Source: Agrypnus murinus
Lineage: Eukaryota > Arthropoda > Insecta > Coleoptera > Elateridae
Direction: 5' to 3'
Assembly: GCA_929113105.1 (NCBI GenBank)
Contig: OV816026.1
Location: forward strand, 121,051,025 to 121,115,024
DNA: 64,000 nt
The position numbers and the translations under genes are program-made. A model generated the notes under the pieces. It was not told where the DNA came from and did no database searches. It saw only the letters and a program-made list of their open reading frames with translations. Below, piece after piece: positions 1 through 8,058 of this stretch. Position 1 is the first letter of the stretch; every line of letters starts with the position of its first letter.

Positions 1-163
1 AAAAAAATCTATTTGAAAAACAAATTTGGCAGCTTTGGCAAATTCGAAAATTGATACAAAGTTGATACGCTTTGAAATTTTGAAAACATATTTTTGCTGT
101 GGGGAGTTTATGTAGACGCATTTGTCGCTAAACGCAACTGGGGACCTCAAGTGGCTCAATTTA

Positions 164-220
164 TGAGTGAAGTTCTCTGGTGGACTTGAGTGACTCAAGT
201 CCACCAGAGAACTTCACTCA
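164..220. repeat. 57-bp perfect palindrome
   Basis: Two 28-base arms (164-191 and 193-220) are exact reverse complements around one central base, G192; the core reads CTTGAGTGACTCAAG. Pairing stops at once on both sides (A163 and C221 do not pair). No surrounding inverted repeat or target duplication is visible, so it cannot be assigned to a transposon. It could extrude as a cruciform, or could be an amplification or assembly artefact. Confidence 0.9.
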
Positions 221-699
221 CAAACTTTAGTTACATAAAAGTCTTTCATTGCAAGATAAATAACTTAATAAAATAAGCAGATGTTATAAAACGTATGTAC
301 AGCCTCTTCCACCTGATAAAATCAAGAGACAAATCTCAAGGAAGAAATTGTACACGGTACACCAGATTACAAAGCACCGCATGATTTCACAATAGAATAC
401 ACATTTTATTCAGAATTATTTATTTACCTCAAAATTTGTATATCGACTAACCAAGTTTCAAAGAATCGAAATTTCATTATCTCTAAAATTCTAAAGATCA
501 GTATTTTAGTTTCAATCATTTAAAGATTACATATCAAGAACTAAGACATTCAAAGTTTAATTTCCAAGTTTCTAATCTAAATCGATAATCTAAATTTTCA
601 AATTTTTAGTTTCCAAGTTTTCATTTTAAACAATAATGGAATGTTTGGATGTTTCCAATATAATGACGCCCAGAACATATCAATGTAAACTACGGATAT
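221..699. other. AT-rich non-coding stretch
   Basis: No open frame, RNA gene or structured repeat recognised. Short motifs such as CAAGTTT and AAATTTT recur irregularly, as in simple AT-rich insect intergenic DNA. Confidence 0.5.
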
Positions 700-707
700 G
701 AGTTGAA

Positions 708-1012
708 TAGAGTCACTGCATCTAGTTACCTAGGCCTGCTTGTCGGACAGAGTACCGCAAACCGCCGCCATATTGGGGCAAACGAAGCACGAAATTGTTC
801 ATTATTTGTTCTGTATTGAATTTAATCAAATCCACGTTTACTTTAAAAGGTTTTTCTTATTCTGAAAGATCAACCCTCTAGTATGTCAAACACGTAAAAC
901 GTGGTTTTAATTTGCCCATTATTAAAAATCACCGTTCTCTGCCCCAATATGGCGGCGGTTTGCGTTACTCTGATCGACCAGCTGGCCTAGGTGACTAGAT
1001 GCAGTGACTCTA
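708..1012. mobile_element. MITE with 73-bp terminal inverted repeats
   Basis: The terminal inverted repeats are 708-780 and 940-1012, matching at 67 of 73 positions, with a 159-bp AT-rich centre and no coding capacity. The ends read TAGAGTCACTGCATC, which fits the YARNG start of hAT elements. The flanks are GAGTTGAA (700-707) and TAGTTGAA (1013-1020), 7 of 8 identical, compatible with an 8-bp hAT-type target duplication. An alternative reading is TA target sites with ends at 710 and 1010 (Tc1/mariner-like). Both arms hold CCGCCATATTGG, which resembles a YY1/Pho site. That it is a MITE is well supported; the superfamily is inference. Confidence 0.8.
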
Positions 1013-1020
1013 TAGTTGAA

Positions 1021-2390
1021 AGCTAACACGTGACATCTGTGACTTGAATTTTAAATTTCTGAAATTTCGAATTTTAGAACCTTAAGATTAAGACTTTACA
1101 ATTTAAACTTCTTAAACTACATTTTAAAACTATGTCGGTTTTAGATTTAATCTTCATTTTTGGACTTTAAAACACCCGAATGTAGCATTCTAGGAATACC
1201 TTTCACTACGTGACAGATGACGTTTCGTTTCAAGAATCTTCAGCCAACGGAACAGGTATTTACTGTAACATTCTGTAATTTTTAAAGTTTTCGAATATTA
1301 TATGTCTGAAATTTATAATTTTTGAGATTTTAAAACATAGACGAAGTTCTATAATCAATGCTTTAAAAACTGTTGTAATTCTGAACTTGTAATTGTGAAC
1401 CTCTGAAAGATTTCTGTTTGAGACTTCAAAGCCGCATCTCTGGGGTGTAAAGCTCCTTATCTTTGAAATTACACAGTATTGGAATTATAAATTTCGAATT
1501 TTTGATACCTTAAAACGTTGGAAGTGGGGTTTCAAACTTCTAAAACAGTACCTATGTATTTTAAATGTATACGATTACGCAGCATCCCTTGGCATATATG
1601 GATGCATATCTTATATAAAATATCTAATAAAAGAATGAACAATGGACATGTTGATATTAACTCCATAAGTCCTGTTATGCTATAAAATTGTTTTCCGGTA
1701 CTAATAGGATAATAAAGTGAATCAAAAAACGAAAATGTTACGAAACGATAGGGCTAGTGTACGATATGATTTCTAACTTGCTGGTGTAACTGTTAAACGT
1801 TACAGGGTGTTATAAATTTTATAAAAAAAAACACGTCGCAATTGGTACACACTGTATTCATAAAAAAATAATTTCTTTGACAAAACAATTGTACATGGAT
1901 GTTTTTGAATAAAAAACGTATCATACAAAAAAAGAATTATTGAAATCGGGCACATGGTCTAGACACAAATTAACTTCAAACTTTTGGTTATTTTTTGGTG
2001 GTGCGATAATTTCTTGGAGAAGTGTATAACATAAAATATCTTGGCAGTTTAAACTTTTAGGTGGCGACTCATGTTCAGGAGCAAGAAGAGATTATTTTAA
2101 ACCTTTGCGACATGCAAAAAAGTAACATAATATCAATTATCAATATTATGAAACATAACAGCAATATATGTAATTTCTTGCCATTAAAATACTCCAGAAA
2201 CATCGAGAAACCATCAGGAAAAATTGCAAATTTTTCACACTTTTAAAAAAAATTTTAAATTTTGACTAAAAAGCGCAGCCTGAAGATATTATCCGATCGG
2301 GTTGGAATTTTTTATGGGTTATAAGGACCACCAACCACAAACTTTACGCACTAGCCGTAGACCAATTTCAAAAAAAAAAAAAAGGTTTTT
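1021..2390. other. AT-rich non-coding stretch
   Basis: No gene recognised. Between about 1040 and 1560 short variants of AAATTTCGAATTTT and CTTTAAAA recur, suggesting degenerate simple sequence or a very old satellite. A TACAGGGTGTTATAA motif near 1802, common in insect dispersed repeats, is the only other item noticed. Confidence 0.45.
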
Positions 2391-3290
2391 TGATCCACCC
2401 TGGTGTCTGAGGCTGTTCTACACTGTGATCCGAGACGAGATCTGGAGTGGTTAACCAGATTGTCGCCAAAGGTGTCGGATAGATCGACTCACTAGTATTT
2501 GAGACGAGACCCAAGGAGGAACCTGCACAAACGTGGGTAACGAACGATACAGTCAGAAGTAATGTATGATTCACGAAAGCGCTTTTTGATGAAATATTCA
2601 TTAAGTTGAGGAGGAAACTCTGAGACATGAGTAGGAGTACTAGTGTGGGTGGAATTGATTCTTACCGCAGACTTGGTCTGATGGTGGAGAATCAAGTGAG
2701 GTTTATCCTGGTTAGAGAGGAGGGGTAAACCCTGACCAATGGGAAGCTGCATTCCACCAGGTAAATGTGTTTGGAGACGAAAGTATGGGGATCATGCTAT
2801 GACTGTGATGTTCCAGTCGTATGATCCACAAAAAGTGTGTTGAAGCGAATATATAGCCTTTCACGATGAAGTCAACTTCACCTTAATAGGTACATACCGG
2901 CATTCTGCTTCGTTGGAATTAAAAGAAGCACTGTCAGGAGCACACCAGGCTCTATAACTTAGTACACCGTAGCGGCGTAACCTTCCAAGTCCAGCCACAT
3001 TGGGGTTGGTTCGGTCGGGTAGTGGTTCCACTACGAGTAGGGAAAGTCCGACTATAGGCCCATCTGTTAGGAGAAGAAACTCGACGGGTGAGCATGGCCA
3101 TAGCTCCGGTACTAGCCTGGATAGCTAGTATAGGATGGATAGTAACCTGGTTTCCACTAGTGTTCACTTGTAGCATTTGCATAGCAATTGTGCGCTAATT
3201 GAGCGTATCTCAATTCATGTCTCCAAAAGGGGGATCGTGGTGATTATTTTATAAGGTTAAAACTAGTGACAGTTACAACAATATCTTCTA
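2391..3290 (+). repeat. Unclassified dispersed repeat R, copy 1 of 4 (sense)
   Basis: This GC-richer block aligns by eye with the reverse complement of 35521-36550 and 45770-46265 over several colinear segments. The best is about 3105-3215, sharing CTCCGGTACTAGCCTGGATA and ending at GCGTATCTCAATT. Others share GGAGAATCAAGTG, GCACACCAGG and AGTATGGGG. It has no long open frame, no terminal inverted repeat, and no poly-A. The copy is diverged by many substitutions and indels, so its ends are approximate. Homology to the other copies is seen directly; the class of element (SINE-like, non-autonomous LINE or other) is unknown. Confidence 0.7.
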
Positions 3291-4619
3291 ACAATTCTGA
3301 AGTAAGTACATACTTGTGCGCGGTATAGTGCGGTATTGTTTTTAACGGCTACCACAGAAAGATGTTTATGTGGCGGTCGAGACCAACTGCTTAACTTGCC
3401 CATCTGACATCACAGCGAAGTTTACTGAGGCTTTATCGGCGAGAAAAATCTCCTCATCGGTTCCGCGGATCGAATGCGGGGCAGCCTGAGTAAGAGTTGG
3501 GTTTTACTGTGCCCCATATTATCACCCACTTCATAAATAATAATATATGTTATATTAATATAACATTCTGTTACTTAATGTATTATAAGATTTTCAACAC
3601 AATCTGTACTAACAAAAATGGGCTGCGACTCTCTCAAATGAATTAAACAAGAAAGTTCAAATAAATTGAATTAGCTATTCTAATATAATGCACTACTGCC
3701 TTGTTAGAATACAAAAAGTGCAATTTTTATGTTGAGAAAACCCCAACGACTTCCCTTAAGAAAACTGTTGGCAATTTCCGATTCTCTTCCGAGTTTCAAT
3801 AAAACATTAGCAGACAAGCAGATTCTATTTCTTCTCTTTATAAAACCAACGTGAAAAATGTACATAAAAGAGAACTTACCCTGTCAGCCTTTTCTTTATT
3901 TCAGATTCTAGTAATGGACTAAATAACCAGATGGGCAGTCGCAAACTCGTTTGATCTTGGAAATGATCCGCAAACGCCTGCAAACAAGGAAGTTGAGAAA
4001 ATACGAGAGCACTTTTCTTATTCTGCTGACTCGTCGGTTATCGCTCCTTTAATTTTTTATGTGGTCTCCGTACTTCAATATTATCAAAATCGAGTGATGG
4101 CGCTCGTTTTATTTGCTATAATAAGTACGTAGTGGATGTTTCTTGCTACGCTTGGGAAATTTAATGTTTGAGGAAGAGATGTATTTGTGCTATACTGTGG
4201 ATTTATTGCGTTATAAAACGTGGTGATATTTTTGTTTCCGTGGAATTGACTGAACATCCATATTGAGTTTTAAAATGTCAAGCATGTCTTTTAACATTTA
4301 TTTAAAGAAATTTTGTTATTAACTACTATAATTTAATCACGTTTACGATTTAGTTATCACTTCTATCATTTAATAATTAAAATTTATGTTAAAATTACAT
4401 TTAGATCAATCGTTTTGAGCCTTATGAATAGAGATAGTGCATTCAGTTACTATACAAACGTTGAAAATTAGATATTAAACTTCCAAAGTAGTTGCATTTG
4501 AAAGGAAACGTATTCCTTCAGCAAAACTTCTAGTTCTTTAGGACTTTGCAGATACATATATGTTATATCTAGTTTGGAGTTTAAATACAAAGTCAGCTGT
4601 AATCTTCAAATCTACATCG
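3291..4619. other. Non-coding stretch
   Basis: No gene recognised. It contains a perfect 20-bp palindrome, ATGTTATATTAATATAACAT, at 3547-3566 and a short inverted pair TGCCCATCTG / CAGATGGGCA (about 3400 and 3928). The remainder is AT-rich. Confidence 0.45.
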
Positions 4620-4627
4620 AATCCCTG

Positions 4628-4963
4628 CAGGGACGATCCTAAATAGTTTTTTTGGAGGGGGGTAACCTTAAAATTGCCAACTTATTACAATGAAAATACC
4701 AACTACTAGAACGAAAATATTTTTATTTGTACCTAACATTATATGAAGCAAAATTAGTATTTTACGCAAATCTTATTTTTATTTAAAACTCTCCAACGTG
4801 TATACATGGCAATTAATTTCACAATTTGAGAAAAATGAGAAGATAAGAAAATGTGTCCAAAACAATTTATTTTTTTAAATTTAATTTGCCAACTCTCGCT
4901 CAAATTATCAACTTTGAGAGGGGGCTTCCCCTCCCAACCCCCCCCCCCATGGGTTCGTCCCTG
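4628..4963. mobile_element. hAT-type MITE, 336 bp
   Basis: The ends are CAGGGACGATCC (left) and, reverse-complemented, CAGGGACGAACC (right). The element is flanked by a perfect 8-bp target duplication, AATCCCTG (4620-4627 and 4964-4971). Subterminal G/C runs (GGAGGGGGG on the left, CCCTCCCAACCCCC on the right) enclose an AT-rich centre. No transposase frame is present. The 8-bp duplication plus the CAGGG terminus point to the hAT superfamily. Confidence 0.9.
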
Positions 4964-4971
4964 AATCCCTG

Positions 4972-5334
4972 GCATAATGTCTAACTTTATTTATCATTGT
5001 TTGTATAGTGGCTATTATACACGGTGAGCTTCTAAAGTCATTAGAAACATAAATCTTTTGATTAAATGAAATAGAAAATTTGGAAAATCTAGTACAACGT
5101 AAAAAAGTATGGATGATAAATAGCCGGTTAATGTGACGTGACACCAATTCTCTTATTTACTAATATCCCGTGAGAAGAAATGGCACCTCTTCTGATAAAA
5201 CTATACAATACTTTGAGTCAACAACTTCCATAACTGTCAACAGTAACCTATCCACTTGCCTAAAAATAAAATATAGTAAAAAAAATGTACAGCTGCGATC
5301 ATTCGCTAAAGAACGATGGGAAAATAGTGATAGC
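4972..5334. other. Non-coding spacer between two MITEs
   Basis: No gene or structured repeat recognised; AT-rich unique-looking sequence. Confidence 0.4.
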
Positions 5335-5342
5335 GAATAACT

Positions 5343-5511
5343 CAGTGGCATATTTAGGGGTGGGGGGCTAACGGGATGAAGCCAGCCCGGAAATCTTCTT
5401 AATAGTCTAGGTCGTTTATGCCAAAATCTATGTTATGTCAAAATTTAAGTATCTTGATTCGAGACTTTTATAGTAGCCCCAACCCACGAAAAAAATGTGT
5501 AAATGCCACTG
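5343..5511. mobile_element. hAT-type MITE, 169 bp
   Basis: The inverted ends start CAGTGGCAT; the right arm read in reverse is CAGTGGCATTTACAC. G-rich (GGGGTGGGGGGCTA) and complementary (TAGCCCCAACCC) subterminal tracts follow. The flanks GAATAACT (5335-5342) and GAAGAACT (5512-5519) match at 7 of 8 bases, a slightly decayed 8-bp target duplication. It has no coding capacity. Its architecture resembles the MITE 380 bp upstream, but the termini differ, so it is a different family. Confidence 0.82.
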
Positions 5512-5803
5512 GAAGAACTAACGTTTCGTTGTTTACCTAAGCTAAGATTTTAAGTTTTATTAATTGGAGAACCAGAAATCAAAGCCTACTAGTCGTAAAT
5601 CATTTCTCACGTTTTTCTTGAAATTTTTTTTATGTAAGGGTATGAATATTTATTATCGTTGAAAAACACAATATCTACCGATTTCAGTAAAAAATACCTA
5701 TCATGTAATTTAAAAAAAAGTTATTATTAATATATGGTTTATACCATTTCTAACCGAAAATAAAGTTGATACAAGCGGGCTTTAAATCAAACAGACTATA
5801 TAT

Positions 5804-6194
5804 TGTAACGTTCTTTTTCAAATAATAACACAAGTGCTGTTTAAATCGTCTATTCACAAACAAATATTTATTTCTATACACTAATGAATACACTATAAAT
5901 TAACGCTATGATTATAAACCATTAAAACTATTATTTACAGATTATGAATTTCTAATATAACATTTATCTATACAGTTACTATTTATTTTGTGAAACACAA
6001 TTAACGACTCGCTGTTGACTACTTCTTTTCTCCGCGAAGCCGACTTTATACCCTCCTATAAACGTTCCAGAAATCGCCCGAACATACCATGTATTTCTAG
6101 AATATACTAGAAGGTTGAGTGCATTGCGCTGCCGCTCCGGAATGTTCCACGACCCATTGACGGCCGGACCAGACGATGCGTTGCACTCGTTACA
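5804..6194 (-). repeat. 3' LTR of the gypsy element
   Basis: This 391-bp LTR has 7-bp inverted termini TGTAACG / CGTTACA. It is identical to the 5' LTR at 11983-12373 except for two substitutions (T versus C at the eighth base; G versus T in the TTATTTACA context). The pol stop codon TAA (6190-6192) lies inside this LTR, so the last codons of Pol overlap it. Confidence 0.97.
5867..5872 (-). terminator. Candidate polyadenylation signal in the 3' LTR
   Basis: AATAAA on the minus strand within GAAATAAATATTTG, downstream of the TATA-like box in transcript order, so it could end the genomic transcript inside the LTR. The sequence is AT-rich, so a chance hexamer is possible. Confidence 0.45.
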
Positions 6195-8052
6195 CTGCCC
6201 CCTCTTCAAGTCTGTTCTGTCCCAGAACAGGTTTTATGCTCTGGTTCCTGCAAAATGGGTCATGACGATATCGACAGTCTTCACCTCGACTACACGTTCC
6301 ATTACGGTAGAAATAACAGTCTACACTCTTCGTTGGCCTTAATGCGGGCTGTGGGTCAAAACTGCAGACGAAGATCTTGACGTCCGTACCTCTAAAGACA
6401 ACTTCCAGCATGTTTCTAACGATTCTCCAATCCAGCTGGTCCCGCCCACAGCCGAGTTTGGGAACTGCCAATTTGTTAATTCCCCTGGTAAGCAACTCGA
6501 TCCTCAAATTCCATAATGCCCTCCACAAGTCGGCGTAACTCGGTTTCTGGTAGTAAAACTGCTTGGTTACCAAGTAGTAAATGGATCGGTCATGATCAGG
6601 CAAGCGTAAGGATTTACCAACAGAGGGATTTTGTTCTCGAAGTTCATTCAGCCGTCCAAATTTATTTCTAAACACTACTGCGATCCCCCTGGACATACGG
6701 AGATCCTCGGAGACACAGTGGGCAATGGAATAATCACCAGGAACCCGGAAGAGATCTTGTTGCATCTCAGTCGTGACTCCGAATCGCGCTTTTCTAGTTC
6801 CAGAGAACGCAGCCATAAATTCTCTAAAGGTTGGCTGATCATCTTCAAGCCTTACGGTATTGATAGCCACCTCAGCCTCATCTTCCCGATCCGAGACTGC
6901 GTCATTATTTCCCTCATAGTGCGCCAGACGATTGGAGTGTACCACCTTTGGTTTCCCCCTTGGCAATTTCTGGATGCGATAAATCAAGTCATTTATTCGT
7001 TTCTTCACCTGGTATGGGCCCTCCCAATTTCGCTGTAACTTTGGAGAATAGCCACGACGTCTTTGCGGGTTGTATAACCAGACAAGCTCTCCAGGTTGAA
7101 ACCCTCCTTCTTGGGCTCTCACATCGTACGTAGCCTTCATCCGGTCACTCGCGATTCGACTATTGTTTCGGGTTCGGTGGTGAATATCCTCCAACTTCTT
7201 CTTTAAGTTGATGACATAATCATTCCCGGCTACCTCCTGCTCTATAGGTGGGGATCCAAATTCCAGATCACACGGTAACCGTAACTCGCGTCCAAACATC
7301 ACAGACGCTGGTGACTGACCGGTTGTTTCGTGGACCGATGCACGATAAGCCATCAGGAACCGATGCAGGTATTGGTCCCAGTCTCGCTGATGATCGGAGA
7401 CGACCTTGGCCAAATATTTGCCCATTGTCCGATTCATGCGTTCTACCATTCCATCGGACTGCGGATGTAACGGTGTGGTCCGAGTCTTGCGAATGCCCAA
7501 CAATCGACAGACTTCTCCAAAGAGTACAGACTCAAAATTGCGGCCCTGATCCGAATGCAGCTCCATGGGCACTCCGAAGCGACTGAAAAACTCTTTGACT
7601 AGTACGTCAGCAACAGTCGCAGCTTCCTGGTTTGGTAGGGCATATGCTTCTGGCCATTTGGTAAAATAGTCCATTGCCACTAAGATGTATTTATTCCCAT
7701 CGTCGGCTTCGGGAAATGGTCCGGCAATGTCTATAGCTATTCTCTCCAGAGGACTACCCACATTGTACTGCCTCATAGGTGCTCTTCGCTTCCCCAAGGA
7801 TCCGTTGCCGGTGGCACATAGTTCACATTTCCGGCACCACTCCTTCACGTCTTCTTTACAGTTGACCCAATAAAAACGCTCCCTAACTTTCTCCAAAGTC
7901 TTTTTCACACCGAAGTGTCCTCCGGAGGCACCGTCATGGAGATGTCGCAATACTGTAGCCACTCGGCTTCTTGGAACCACGAACTGAGACCTAATGGTGG
8001 TGCCATCTTCACTCTCCAGTACTCGCTTCAGGAGATCGTCTTCCACCTTCAA
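6190..8052 (-). CDS. Pol part 2: integrase, TARG1-like macrodomain and CCCH zinc finger
   Basis: About 620 codons in the same frame, directly after the TGA at 8059-8061. It has no own ATG at the start, so it needs read-through or is silent in this copy. Integrase: HHCC zinc site H39-x6-H46-x29-C76-x2-C79; DDE core D108, D168, E204 (35 residues between the last two); GPY/F-type module near 318-378. After an acidic linker, residues about 424-565 match the OARD1/TARG1 macrodomain: DLF, IAHCVSEDLRMSRGIAVVF, YYLVTK with Lys497, and PKLGCGRDQLDW with Asp538. These correspond to the catalytic Lys84 and Asp125 of human TARG1, which removes ADP-ribose from proteins. A CCCH finger C579-x7-C587-x5-C593-x3-H597 follows. 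It ends in EEGAV with the stop inside the LTR. Confidence 0.9.
   Translation of the reverse strand: MKVEDDLLKRVLESEDGTTIRSQFVVPRSRVATVLRHLHDGASGGHFGVKKTLEKVRERFYWVNCKEDVKEWCRKCELCATGNGSLGKRRAPMRQYNVGSPLERIAIDIAGPFPEADDGNKYILVAMDYFTKWPEAYALPNQEAATVADVLVKEFFSRFGVPMELHSDQGRNFESVLFGEVCRLLGIRKTRTTPLHPQSDGMVERMNRTMGKYLAKVVSDHQRDWDQYLHRFLMAYRASVHETTGQSPASVMFGRELRLPCDLEFGSPPIEQEVAGNDYVINLKKKLEDIHHRTRNNSRIASDRMKATYDVRAQEGGFQPGELVWLYNPQRRRGYSPKLQRNWEGPYQVKKRINDLIYRIQKLPRGKPKVVHSNRLAHYEGNNDAVSDREDEAEVAINTVRLEDDQPTFREFMAAFSGTRKARFGVTTEMQQDLFRVPGDYSIAHCVSEDLRMSRGIAVVFRNKFGRLNELREQNPSVGKSLRLPDHDRSIYYLVTKQFYYQKPSYADLWRALWNLRIELLTRGINKLAVPKLGCGRDQLDWRIVRNMLEVVFRGTDVKIFVCSFDPQPALRPTKSVDCYFYRNGTCSRGEDCRYRHDPFCRNQSIKPVLGQNRLEEGAV
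6195..6207 (-). other. Polypurine tract
   Basis: Read on the minus strand as GAAGAGGGGGCAG directly before the TG of the 3' LTR, the expected primer for plus-strand DNA synthesis. It overlaps the coding end of Pol: the tract encodes Glu-Glu-Gly-Ala and the next codons run into the LTR. Confidence 0.8.
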
Positions 8053-8058
8053 GGACTC

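Noticed and set aside
6190..6800. C-terminal extension of Pol considered as an envelope or a chromodomain
   Set aside because: No membrane segment, signal or Cys pattern of an envelope, and the sequence fits a macrodomain far better than a chromodomain.
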